This document shows positions 36,609 through 45,852 of a stretch of DNA of 64,000 nucleotides, piece after piece. Each line of letters begins with the position of its first letter. Position 1 is the stretch's first letter. Both the position numbers and the translations under genes were made by a program. The stretch is from Colwellia sp. GTDB taxonomy: Bacteria > Pseudomonadota > Gammaproteobacteria > Enterobacterales > Alteromonadaceae. The notes beneath the pieces were generated by a model, which worked only from the letters and a program-made list of their open reading frames with translations, was not told the DNA's origin and did not search any database. The stretch covers positions 1-64,000 of the forward strand of contig JABSOW010000005.1 in NCBI GenBank assembly GCA_013215465.1, in the 5' to 3' direction.

Positions 36609-36724
36609 TAAAGCCGAAAAATCAACAAAAACTAACTATACTCTAGCTAAGAAAAACCACATAAAAGTGATTTATGCTCGATAAAATAGTTCATCAATAC
36701 TTAATCATCGTAGTGTTTTCTAGC

Positions 36725-36919
36725 TTAACAACCAACCACAATGTAACAATCCCCATAGTAAACATCTAGTTCTCGCGGTTTCCACCATGGAGCTTTGTTC
36801 GACACCAGCCTGACTAGGATTGTGGGTGATTTTTTGCTTGAGATTGGCGGCTGGTAACTAACAAACTTAAACAAACCGCCAGTCATGAAGTTAGATTGGG
36901 ATGACTCTAAAGTGCGCAT
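36725..36919 (-). repeat. Copy B of the dispersed small-peptide-like repeat
   Basis: On the minus strand an open frame of 67 codons includes KFVSYQPPISSKK, RLVSNKAPWWKPRE and ends YYGDCYIVVGC. It is homologous to 300-460 (copy A), and its 5' part to 47703-47758 (copy C: GCCGCCAGTCA-GAAGT and AAAGTGCGCA). Open frame and peptide conservation across decayed copies suggest a once-coding element, but no family is recognised. An IS4-family element is inserted at its 5' end. Confidence 0.6.
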
Positions 36920-38043
36920 CAATGTCATTAACTTAAGGTTAATTTATGCATTTACAATAAGTTAGCTAGTTGCTAACCTAACTATGAATTAAAAATAGAG
37001 AGAAATCACCAATGAGCTGTTCAGTATTTAATTCAAATAGTACAAAAGTTAACCGATAAAATTCATTCAACTGAGTTTTTACAAAATCACCGCAAAAAAC
37101 CTACCGATTTCACACGAAATCGCACGCTTACTTTTCCTCGTTTAATGAGTTTTATGTTGAATGCTCTTAATGGTTCAATTCAAGCTGAACTCGTTCGGTT
37201 TTTCAATGTTATCGATGATAGTTACTTGTCAACAAAGTCAGTTAGCACTGCTGCTTTTTGTAAAGCTCGCCCACATGCTGCTATGCCCCATGTTGTCTTT
37301 CACAACTTTATGACAGAGGTTATCCTGCCGTTTGGTTTTATAAATACCACAGGCTAAAAAATGTTGATTTCTGCATGCGCATTGTTAAAAGCTCTAATGT
37401 TGTTAAAGGCTTCTTAGAAAGTGGAAAATATAGTGATATCGTTGATTTTCCTTGTATTGAGAAGTCTCTTCGTCGATGTAGAAAAGATAAAATATCAACA
37501 GAATCACTACGGTTAAGATTAGTACGAGTTGATCTACCATCAGGTGAAGCAGAGGTTTTAGTTACATCATTAACAGATCAACAAGCTTATCCTACTTCTC
37601 TTTTTGCTAATTTATATCACCAACGCTGGGGAGTTGAAGAAGACTACAAGGTATTGAAAAATCGCCTAAATATTGAAAATTATTCTAGTGTTTCTGTTGA
37701 AGGTATTTTACAAGACTTACACGCTAAGCTATTAACTAAAAACCTTGCAGCTTCTGCGATCCACGATGCAAAACAAAAAATAAAGAAGCCTAAAAACAAT
37801 AGACTCTATGAATATAAAATCAATTTCACCTTTGCGATAAATCAGCTAAAGGATAATGTTGTGAGATTCATTATGAAACTAGCTGAGTTTGAGTTATATG
37901 AACTGCTGATAAGTAAAATATCAAAGAATTTAAGTGTAATTCGACCTGATCGTAAGTTTTTTCGACAAGACCGTAGAAACAAGACAAATAAGTACCCAAT
38001 GAATTATAAACGTATGTGTTAAATCCTTAAGTTAATGACATTG
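36920..38043 (+). mobile_element. Defective IS4-family insertion sequence
   Basis: Perfect 19-bp terminal inverted repeats, CAATGTCATTAACTTAAGG (36920-36938) and its complement (38025-38043), bound 1124 bases. The flanks AAGTGCGCAT (left) and AAGTGCGCTA (right) are 8/10 identical, probably a decayed target duplication. The transposase inside is frameshifted and lacks its centre. Intact relatives are usually about 1.4-1.5 kb. Confidence 0.85.
37145..38022 (+). pseudogene. IS4-family transposase remnant
   Basis: Two open segments belong to one transposase. The first, 37145-37357, has the N-terminal SFMLNALNGSIQAEL and STAAFCKARPHA. The second, 37375-38022, contains the family YREK signature in YHQRWGVEEDYKVLKNRL (Tyr, Arg, Glu, Lys spaced 3-4-7). 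The part that should hold the two catalytic Asp residues between them is missing, and the segments are joined by stops and a frame change. The 5' start near 37013 is also out of frame. It is catalytically dead. Confidence 0.85.
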
Positions 38044-38159
38044 AAGTGCGCTAAGCGGAAGTTAACTTCAAAATATTTGCGATATATTTTCTAATGCTTC
38101 CTATATTAATGGTTAGATAAATTTCACCAATTTATTTGGGAGCATAAAGTCCTTAATTG

Positions 38160-39371
38160 TTATCCTCTACTAGCTACTTTGTTAGCTAATATTGAGATCA
38201 GCAAACCTAGCGATACAAAGCCGATAATGACTTCAATTATAACCATCGTCATAGCAAAAGAAGTCACTGGTGTTATATCCCCAAATCCTAATGTGGTGAA
38301 GGTGACAACAGAGTAATAAACAAAAGGAAAGAAGTCACCTTGATCTACTAACGCTTTAATTGGGCTATTAAATAAAAAACCATCAATACCAATTTTATAA
38401 AATATTAAAGCGAAAGTCAGAGCAATTACGGTTGACCATATTGACCATAGTCTCATTGAACGTCCGCAATCGGAAGATAGCAACCAAAGTTTGTACCAAC
38501 TTGGTCTACCCTTAGCAAATTCTTCCACGTAAGCCTCTTCTCTGATTTCCTTTTTAAGGCTCTCATTACCGTACGCAGAATCCATGCGACAACCTACATA
38601 ATAAGGCTTAGGTTGCATTCCAAAGGCTTCTTTGACTCGATGAAAAAAACCCTTGAACTTGCTTCTAACACCAGAGATGTTTGTATTTTCAAAGGTAGAA
38701 AGCTTTAGATTGGCGAGGGATAAGTCAGCACTAGACATATCAGAATCAATAAACTTTGAATTTGATAAATTACAACATGAGAAGTTTGATCCTGATAATC
38801 CCACAGATTTAAAGACTGAACCATTGGCCGTCGACTGCGAAAAGTTTGTACTTATCATGTTGCTATCGCTAAAGTCCGTACCAGATAATTCACTTCCTGA
38901 TAAATCATGTTGCTGTAAAAAATTATGAGTTAAGTTGCACCGAATAAAAGTAACTCCACTAAGTTGAGACATTGGTTCAAAGAAGCCTCCAAATTTTGAT
39001 CGTGATAAATTAACCTCGGCAAATTTAGATTGAGAAAGGTTACATCCACTAAAATTTACTTCTGACATGTCACACTTATAAAACAGGGAGTTGCTAAATA
39101 TTGCACCACGTAAATCCGCCTTGTAGAAATCTAAGTTAGTGAAATGAGAATGCCTATGTTCAGTGCTTTTTTTTTCGTTTATGTATGCTGTTCCACCGAC
39201 AGCCTCTAGTCCTCCACCTTTGTGGAACCTAACGCTCATGCTTTGTGATTCATGATTATAGTTTTGATCAATTATATTATTGTCGAAATTGGCTTGCTGA
39301 CCTTCCATACCTTCGGTTTCAAGCCATAACTTATGATTGGCTAGTAATTTAGTTAATTCTTCCTGTTTCAC
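38160..39371 (-). CDS. Pentapeptide-repeat protein fused to a two-helix K+-channel-like pore
   Basis: The 403 residues have two clear parts. Roughly residues 75-235 are pentapeptide repeats of the A(D/N)LXX style (FTNLDFYKADLRGAIFSNSL, CDMSEVNFSGCNLSQSKF and so on), which fold as a right-handed beta helix. After a linker, the C-terminal part has a helix (IWSTVIALTFALIFYKIGI), a pore loop with TFTTLGFGDITPV, and a second helix (FAMTMVIIEVIIGFVSLGLL). TLGFGD is the potassium selectivity-filter pattern. It is predicted to be an ion channel with a cytosolic pentapeptide domain. Gating and role are unknown. It stands alone beside IS debris. Confidence 0.85.
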   Translation of the reverse strand: MKQEELTKLLANHKLWLETEGMEGQQANFDNNIIDQNYNHESQSMSVRFHKGGGLEAVGGTAYINEKKSTEHRHSHFTNLDFYKADLRGAIFSNSLFYKCDMSEVNFSGCNLSQSKFAEVNLSRSKFGGFFEPMSQLSGVTFIRCNLTHNFLQQHDLSGSELSGTDFSDSNMISTNFSQSTANGSVFKSVGLSGSNFSCCNLSNSKFIDSDMSSADLSLANLKLSTFENTNISGVRSKFKGFFHRVKEAFGMQPKPYYVGCRMDSAYGNESLKKEIREEAYVEEFAKGRPSWYKLWLLSSDCGRSMRLWSIWSTVIALTFALIFYKIGIDGFLFNSPIKALVDQGDFFPFVYYSVVTFTTLGFGDITPVTSFAMTMVIIEVIIGFVSLGLLISILANKVASRG

Positions 39372-39801
39372 TATTTTTATTCCTTACCAATGTATAATTT
39401 CGAGTCGCTTGAAGTTAGTTTATATAGGTATATTTAAGTTTTCTACTTCAGGTTATTGTTTCACACTGAAGGTGATTTAGCTAAGTGAATGTAAATACTC
39501 TGTTTGTTCATTCTAAAGTTGCTGACTTCTTTAATTCATTACATATAAACTGAGGTTAGAGATACAAAATATAATTCGAATTGAATTCTTATGCGTTAAT
39601 GCTAAGGTCTTCTCTGTGGCAAAAGTTAGCGTTCTGAGATGGACTCCCACAGACTATAATAAGCTTAAACCTGCCTCACAAGCGAGCAGCGAGTTTAGGT
39701 TAACATTACCCTAATTTCACAAAATCTCACGACTGCTTTAGGCTGCTGCATTACAGGCATTAAACTCATGCCTGTTTTTAGCAATAAATCGTCGTTAAGT
39801 A
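39372..39801. other. Intergenic gap with one hairpin
   Basis: About 430 bases lie between the channel gene and the U32 gene, both on the minus strand. I see no supportable gene. The gap holds a hairpin at 39753-39775 near the U32 stop. The channel promoter for 38160-39371 should lie in the right-to-left region just above 39372, but no clear -35/-10 pair stands out. Confidence 0.5.
39753..39780. terminator. Hairpin just after the U32 gene
   Basis: ACAGGCAT (39753-39760) pairs with ATGCCTGT (39768-39775). The T-run is on the plus-strand side, so on the minus strand the stem is preceded by A's and lacks a good U-tail. It is 22 bases beyond the U32 stop. Confidence 0.45.
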
Positions 39802-42129
39802 TCACAGTCCATTATGGTATTGCACGTTGGTAGATGCGGGTACCAATTCATTTAGCCTTGCTTCAATGCTTAGTTCGTTACCTGAGCCGTCTTTGCCATT
39901 TTCTTCTACCATAAGCAACTGTTCAAATTGTTTAATGAGTGCCGCTTTGTCCGGTGACTCTTTATCGCCTGCGCCTATGTTAGTTAAATCAATCATAAAG
40001 CCGTCATACAGTTGGGCTAAATCGTTGATAATTTCCATATTTAAAAACTGCTCATTATTATAAATACTTGGATAACCGGCTTTTTGCTTATCAATAGAAA
40101 AGGAAATACCTTTAAGGTTGGTGATACTGGTTGATTTATCACAAGAAAGCATGCAACCGTTATCGATACGCGGTTTTTCACAACCAACACTTTGTTGGAA
40201 GAAACACTGTCTACTTGTCATTAATAAAATGGGATGATAAATACTGTAAAACAATTTAAAGTTTTCCGGACGGGCAATCGTTTTCATTTGTTGATGATTT
40301 ATCTCGTTTGAAATAAACGCACCGGCACAATTAAAGGCTTCTTTCATTGCCAATAACGTATAAGAGTTGGTGGTATTTAAGAAGGGTCCAGCGATCCATT
40401 CTATCCCCAGTTCAAAAGCGCGATTGGCGATGCCGGTATTATTAGTGACAATTAATTTAGGTTTAACCTGTTCTAAAATATTCAACGCCACGTCAAAATC
40501 TTTACCAATTAATACCGAAGGAAACCATGGGATTAATCGTGGGTTGGCATTTAAAAACCCAATATATTGAGTACAACCACGCTTATAGGCGTCAGGCAAT
40601 TTGAAATAAATATCCGCATTGGTAACCTCAGTAAGGTTTAGGTCGGTTTCATCACTAATTAATATAGATAATTTCGCTTTTACTGCACTTTTCGTATCGC
40701 TATTATCCAGCTGTTTAGGATGACGTGCTAACTTGGGCAGAATAACTTCAGGGTGAATAGGTTGATTGTTATTTAATAGTGAAGCTAACTCGTTTTTAAG
40801 GATAGTTAACTCTCTAAAAGGGATATTCACCCCTGCTGGTATACCATCTACGTTTAATTCAGTTAAGGTAAAGTGTGCATTATTAAAGCTCTTAAAACGT
40901 TTTGTAATGGCTTCTTGATCAAGACAATTTTTATCACTGGCCATTAAGTCATTATGGCTGTGCAGAACGATAGTTTTCTGTTCAGTGGTGGTTTTACCTG
41001 CAGCGTAGTCTTCAGTCATTATTGTTAGTGTTAATGGCTTGCCAACCTCACCAGTAAAGGTTAACGCTAAAGGGCGTTTTTCTATGCTTAAGTGTTTTAT
41101 CTTGTCATTGACGTCAATATTTATTTGTGTTTTTTCTGTACTAAGGTGTTGTTCAACTTCCTGAATTTGTACCACAGAAATGGCATTACTTTGATCAACG
41201 GCATGATATTTTGAATTATCCCGTGGATTTTCAATAAACATTGATTGGTTTAAATCGCCACGTAAAAATCCATTGGTTAAATCACGATTAAAGACTTTAT
41301 AGAGGCGCTCACCATCTTCAAGTAGCTCGCCAGTGGCGACAAAACCATCTATTTGTTTGCGGAAACTGTCAATAACCGTATGCACATAACTAGCACCTTT
41401 AATGCGGCCTTCTACTTTAAAGGAATGTACGCCGGCATCAATTAATTCGGGTAAATCAAAAAATGCTGAATTGTCTTTAATGTTTAACGGGAAATTATTA
41501 CCTGAAGGCGTTGTTTGGTATTCTTCACGACAAGCTTGGCTGCATCGGCCACGGTTACCTGAATTACCTACACTGGCTGACGTTGAATAACATAACCCTG
41601 AAAAAGCGACACATAATGAACCATGAACAAATACTTCAGTCAGTACGTCTTGCTTTTGAGCAACGTCGGTAACTGCGGCAATTTCTCTTAAATTCATTTC
41701 TCTTGATAAGTTAACACGAGAAGCACCTAACTTTTTAAGGAAAGGGATTTGGCCAATATTATGCGTTGTTAATTGCGTTGAAGCGTGAATATCTAGGGTA
41801 GGAAAATGCTTGTTCAAAATATAAAGCAACCCTAAATCTTGCACAATAACCCCGTCAAGGGTGGTATTTACTAACTTGCTCAACAATTTAGCCAGTGATT
41901 TAAACTCGCGCTCTAAAATAATAATGTTTAAGGTTAGAAATATTTGGCAGTCATACTGATGCGCAAGGCGAATAATACCAACGAGCTGGTCAAAAGAAAT
42001 ATTAGCGGCACGATTTCGCGCATTAAAGGTATCTAAACCACAATAAACCGCATCTGCACCGGCAATTATGGCTGCTTTTATTGCGTCTATATCACCACCA
42101 GGGGCTAACAATTCAATTTTAGGACTCAT
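39802..42129 (-). CDS. rlhA: U32-family hydroxylase-like protein (RlhA/YdcP type)
   Basis: U32 proteins of this branch hydroxylate RNA bases; RlhA (YdcP) makes 5-hydroxycytidine at 23S C2501 in E. coli. The N-terminal U32 barrel starts PKIELLAPGGDIDAIKAAII. Cluster-type cysteines lie in VHGSLCVAFSGLCYSTSA and RGRCSQACREEY, and FKVEGRIKGASYV follows. The C-terminal half resembles DUF3656-type extensions and has more Cys (RQCFFQQSVGCEKPR, GCMLSCDKS). It is longer (775 residues) than E. coli YdcP (about 650), so orthology is likely but not certain. Confidence 0.75.
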   Translation of the reverse strand: MSPKIELLAPGGDIDAIKAAIIAGADAVYCGLDTFNARNRAANISFDQLVGIIRLAHQYDCQIFLTLNIIILEREFKSLAKLLSKLVNTTLDGVIVQDLGLLYILNKHFPTLDIHASTQLTTHNIGQIPFLKKLGASRVNLSREMNLREIAAVTDVAQKQDVLTEVFVHGSLCVAFSGLCYSTSASVGNSGNRGRCSQACREEYQTTPSGNNFPLNIKDNSAFFDLPELIDAGVHSFKVEGRIKGASYVHTVIDSFRKQIDGFVATGELLEDGERLYKVFNRDLTNGFLRGDLNQSMFIENPRDNSKYHAVDQSNAISVVQIQEVEQHLSTEKTQINIDVNDKIKHLSIEKRPLALTFTGEVGKPLTLTIMTEDYAAGKTTTEQKTIVLHSHNDLMASDKNCLDQEAITKRFKSFNNAHFTLTELNVDGIPAGVNIPFRELTILKNELASLLNNNQPIHPEVILPKLARHPKQLDNSDTKSAVKAKLSILISDETDLNLTEVTNADIYFKLPDAYKRGCTQYIGFLNANPRLIPWFPSVLIGKDFDVALNILEQVKPKLIVTNNTGIANRAFELGIEWIAGPFLNTTNSYTLLAMKEAFNCAGAFISNEINHQQMKTIARPENFKLFYSIYHPILLMTSRQCFFQQSVGCEKPRIDNGCMLSCDKSTSITNLKGISFSIDKQKAGYPSIYNNEQFLNMEIINDLAQLYDGFMIDLTNIGAGDKESPDKAALIKQFEQLLMVEENGKDGSGNELSIEARLNELVPASTNVQYHNGL

Positions 42130-42332
42130 TTATACAACTTTAGCCAATTATTAAGGCAGTTAAATTTCAAAGGGGGGATTTTACGCATATATTTAGTGGA
42201 TGAATACAGTTAAAGTAATCTAAACAGACAATCATTGAAATTAAGTAAAATGATAACCATGATTGTTACCATTAATTGCGCTCTTATTCATTAATACCAA
42301 TTCAATTAATTAATCAGCGTAATTCAGCACTA

Positions 42333-43037
42333 ATGAAGTCAATGACTGATAAGCTAATGTTAACGAAAACTAAACCCAAGCCTTTACCTATTCTTTATTC
42401 GCTACGAAATTGTCCTTATGCGATGCGCGCGCGAATTGCTATTTATAAAGCCAAACAAACCGTTATGCTACGGGATATTGTGTTAAATAATAAACCTGAA
42501 GAAATGATCACGGCATCACCTAAAGCGACCGTACCTGTATTAGTATTGACTGGCGGCACAGTGTTAGCAGAAAGTTTAGCGGTAATGTTATGGGCACTCA
42601 ATGAAACAGATCCCGATAATTTATTACATAGCCAAAATGAAAGTGTACTGGCAGAGATGCTTGCTTTAATTACTACTTTTGATGATGATTTTAAAGCGTG
42701 TTTAGAAAAATATAAATGTGCCAAACGTTACCGAGAAACTAATGTTGTAGAGTGCAGGGGGGTGTGTGAACAATACCTTGAACTATTAGAAAGTCGTTTG
42801 TCTAGCCATCTATTTTTAATGTCGAATACCGAAAGCCTTGCTGATATCGCCTTACTGCCGTTTATTCGTCAGTTTGCCCGAGTAGAGCGCCAATGGTATT
42901 TACAATCGCCCTATCCAAAGGTAAGGCAATGGCTCAATAATTATTTACAAAGCCCAATGTTCACCAAGGTGATGGCAAAGTATCCATTGTGGTTAGATAA
43001 CCATGAAATCGTTTTATTTGGTGGCGTGACAAACTAA
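42333..43037 (+). CDS. Glutathione S-transferase-like protein
   Basis: The thioredoxin-like N-terminal domain begins PILYSLRNCPYAMRARIAIY, with Cys-Pro-Tyr in the active-site position, and continues with KATVPVLVLTGGTVLAESLAVM (cis-Pro and Ser-binding motif). A helical C-terminal domain (SLADIALLPFIRQFARVER) follows. The frame is open to a TTG at 42276. I chose the ATG at 42333 (234 residues), though 42342 is also possible. The substrate is unknown. It is divergent from the U32 gene. Confidence 0.78.
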   Translation: MKSMTDKLMLTKTKPKPLPILYSLRNCPYAMRARIAIYKAKQTVMLRDIVLNNKPEEMITASPKATVPVLVLTGGTVLAESLAVMLWALNETDPDNLLHSQNESVLAEMLALITTFDDDFKACLEKYKCAKRYRETNVVECRGVCEQYLELLESRLSSHLFLMSNTESLADIALLPFIRQFARVERQWYLQSPYPKVRQWLNNYLQSPMFTKVMAKYPLWLDNHEIVLFGGVTN

Positions 43038-43361
43038 ATTTCACATGGGTGTTTTTCTGAGTATAGATCTTTTTCTTGCGCTAATTATCGGGCTATCTGT
43101 TGTTTGAATTTGAGCGAGTAAAGTAGAATAGAGAGACTAAAAAGGTCAAATTTCTAGGTCGATTACTATTTTTTTATTTACTAAATTGGTTAGATGTCCC
43201 CGTTTAAACTTGGTTATTATGTATAATTGTTATAGGCTCACTAAAAACACGGTAAAAAATAAATTTAATTGTATTTGTAGGTAAATATTAATTAATAATT
43301 TGTATGGCATATATGGACCGTTCTAGCCACGACCCCAGTTTTAGTCAACAACAGGTAATTT
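43038..43361. other. Intergenic region upstream of the diguanylate cyclase/phosphodiesterase gene
   Basis: About 320 AT-rich bases. I see no gene or clear hairpin. It should contain the promoter of the following gene. A CAGG four codons before the ATG is the likely ribosome binding site. Confidence 0.4.
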
Positions 43362-45701
43362 ATGCTGTCAGAGAACACCGCACTTTTGTTTGATAATCCA
43401 GAGTCATCAATAGCACTTAGTAACTTTATTATTTCGATCAATAAAGCTTCGTCAGCCAAAACAATTTATGCTAGCCTGGCTTTACATTTACCCGAGTTAA
43501 TCCCCGCTGATCGTTGTAGCGTCACCTTATTAAATGCTGATAATACCGAATTAGAGGTTTTCTCGTTACATGGCTCTGAAGGCGCTTTACCCATTGGCAA
43601 AACCTTGCCTTTGGATGACACTTGCGTTGGTCAGGCAATAAAAGCAAAAACTTGTGCGCTTAATATTATCAATCCAGATTGCTTATTAATTGATAATCAG
43701 TTGCTATACCAACAGGGCATAAAAAGTTTTATTAACGCACCATTTATGATCTCCGGCGAAGTTATTGGCTCAGTTAATATTGCCAGCAAAAGTACAAATA
43801 TTTTCAACCAAAATACCCTTGATTTAATGTCACTGGTGGTCACCTTGCTTTCGACCTATTTAGAGCGACAACAGTTATTAGAAAAAACTCGAATATCTAT
43901 GCTTGGCTATCGCCATTATTCAGAACAGTTAGAGGTTTTAAACCTATGTGCTGCAAACTTATCAACCGCTGTTAGTGAAGTTGACATATTTAATGTTATT
44001 TTGCATTCAATAGAGAGTTTAATACCGGCCAAGCGCACCTGTTTTGTTACGCCTACCGAAGATAAGTCAGCCTTTAAAGTTAAGTTTCTTTGTGAATCAA
44101 CGCAGCCATTACCGTATGAAGTTTTCCCCGCTCAAGAGGATTCTATTCTTAATACTATTATGCAAGAAAAAGAACCGCTATTTTTTGCTGACTTTAAAAA
44201 TCAACATTATTTAGAACATAAACTGCTCGCCAAAGCTGGTTTGGTAAGTGGCTGGAATATTCCTATTTATACTGAGCAGCAAGTTACCGGAATCATTTGC
44301 ACCGCAACTGCTCAGGCAATCAATGATGGCGACAAACTTAAAGATCTCTTTGTTGCTATGGGCAGCATCATGGGGGCGGCATTAGAGCGACTTCATATTG
44401 AAACACGACTTCAATACCAAGCCCATCATGACTCACTGACCGGTTTGCCAAATAGAACGCAACTTTACCAAACCTTAAACCAATACCTGACAAACAACGA
44501 GACCACTTCACTGGCTTTGCTTTTTATTGATCTTGATAATTTTAAGAGTACCAATGACAGCCTAGGATATGACATTGGTGATAGCCTGTTATGTAGTGTC
44601 ACTAAGCGTATCGCCAGTGTTATACCTAGTAGCGACATATTAAGCCGTTTTGGTGGCGATGAATTTATTATTCTGCTACCCAATATAAATAATAAAGAAA
44701 CCGCTGCTCAATTAGCGGCAGAAATTATCGAGGTGTTACAACCCCTGTTTAGCATTAAAGGCCATAAGCTTTTTATTGGTGCCAGTATCGGCATAAGTCT
44801 TTATCCAACCCACAGTACTCAAGCGACAGATTTAATCAAATTTGCCGATATTGCGATGTACCATGCTAAGGAGCAGGGGCGAAATAATTATCAGTTTTTC
44901 AGCCAAACGCTCGCTGATAAAATTAATCATCAGCAGTATATTGATACAGCGCTGCACCATGCCATTAGCAATAACGAATTGCATTTAGTGTTTCAACCCT
45001 TGTTCAACGGCAATGAAATGCAAGGTATTGAAGCCCTATTACGTTGGACACAGCCTGAAATGGGCTTTATAAGCCCTGCAGAGTTTATTCCTATTGCTGA
45101 AAAAAGCCTGATTATTGAAGATATTACCTATTGGGTTTTGGAACAAAGTTTGGCTACTTTGAAGCGATTACGTCAGCATCAAAACAAATTATTTGTTGCG
45201 GTAAATATCTCGGCTAAAGTTTTGTTACACGCCAAAGATTTTGTGAAAATTGTCACTACAGCGTTACAGCGGCACCAACTACCTTTTTCAGCATTGGAGT
45301 TAGAAATTACTGAAAATGTTTTTTTACATAATATTGAAGCCACCAAGCGAATATTGAATGAATTGCGTGATAACGGCATTCGTATTGCCATTGATGATTT
45401 TGGCACCGGGTTTTCGTCATTGACTTATCTGCTTGATTTACCATTAGACACCTTAAAAATAGATCAGTCTTTTGTGCAAGGGATTGAAACTGACAATAAA
45501 AAGTTAGGTGTAGTGAAGGCTATTGTGGCGCTTGCTAAAAGTTTACAGCTTTCTTGTATTGCTGAAGGAATAGAAACAGAAGGGCAAAGAGCCTGTTTAC
45601 AAAATTTAGGATGCGAACGTTTTCAGGGCTACTTGTTCAGCCGTCCATTACCTGAAGATGAATTGGAAAAAAAGATAGTGGCGCAAATGATTTATTCATA
45701 A
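43362..45701 (+). CDS. GAF-GAF-GGDEF-EAL cyclic-di-GMP signalling protein
   Basis: The cytosolic 779-residue protein has two GAF-like sensor regions (about 20-170 and 200-340), a GGDEF domain (LTGLPNRTQL, SRFGGDEFIILLP near 430) and an EAL domain (EALLRW near 558, VNISA, LELEITE, IDDFGTGFSSL, GYLFSRPLP). Both catalytic motifs are intact, so cyclase and phosphodiesterase activity are each possible. The inhibitory-site Arg before GGDEF is replaced (PSSD in place of RxxD), so product inhibition is unlikely. No transmembrane helix is seen; the signal is unknown. Confidence 0.9.
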   Translation: MLSENTALLFDNPESSIALSNFIISINKASSAKTIYASLALHLPELIPADRCSVTLLNADNTELEVFSLHGSEGALPIGKTLPLDDTCVGQAIKAKTCALNIINPDCLLIDNQLLYQQGIKSFINAPFMISGEVIGSVNIASKSTNIFNQNTLDLMSLVVTLLSTYLERQQLLEKTRISMLGYRHYSEQLEVLNLCAANLSTAVSEVDIFNVILHSIESLIPAKRTCFVTPTEDKSAFKVKFLCESTQPLPYEVFPAQEDSILNTIMQEKEPLFFADFKNQHYLEHKLLAKAGLVSGWNIPIYTEQQVTGIICTATAQAINDGDKLKDLFVAMGSIMGAALERLHIETRLQYQAHHDSLTGLPNRTQLYQTLNQYLTNNETTSLALLFIDLDNFKSTNDSLGYDIGDSLLCSVTKRIASVIPSSDILSRFGGDEFIILLPNINNKETAAQLAAEIIEVLQPLFSIKGHKLFIGASIGISLYPTHSTQATDLIKFADIAMYHAKEQGRNNYQFFSQTLADKINHQQYIDTALHHAISNNELHLVFQPLFNGNEMQGIEALLRWTQPEMGFISPAEFIPIAEKSLIIEDITYWVLEQSLATLKRLRQHQNKLFVAVNISAKVLLHAKDFVKIVTTALQRHQLPFSALELEITENVFLHNIEATKRILNELRDNGIRIAIDDFGTGFSSLTYLLDLPLDTLKIDQSFVQGIETDNKKLGVVKAIVALAKSLQLSCIAEGIETEGQRACLQNLGCERFQGYLFSRPLPEDELEKKIVAQMIYS

Positions 45702-45788
45702 TGGCTAGATAAAAGGGTACTAATCAACCGTACATTATTTTAATGACTAATGTTTTTTAAGACGTCTTTCCTCTGTGACAGGATTGTT

Positions 45789-45836
45789 TAAAAATAGAAA
45801 ACAACAAACTCTTTATCTGGCAAAGAGTTTGTTGTT
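45789..45836 (-). terminator. Rho-independent terminator after the old yellow enzyme gene
   Basis: AACAACAAACTCTTT (45800-45814) is the exact complement of 45822-45836, a 15-bp stem with a 7-base loop. On the minus strand it is followed by TTTTCTATTTTT. It lies 17 bases after the minus-strand stop at 45853. Confidence 0.88.
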
Positions 45837-45852
45837 CTGGCAGATATTATCG

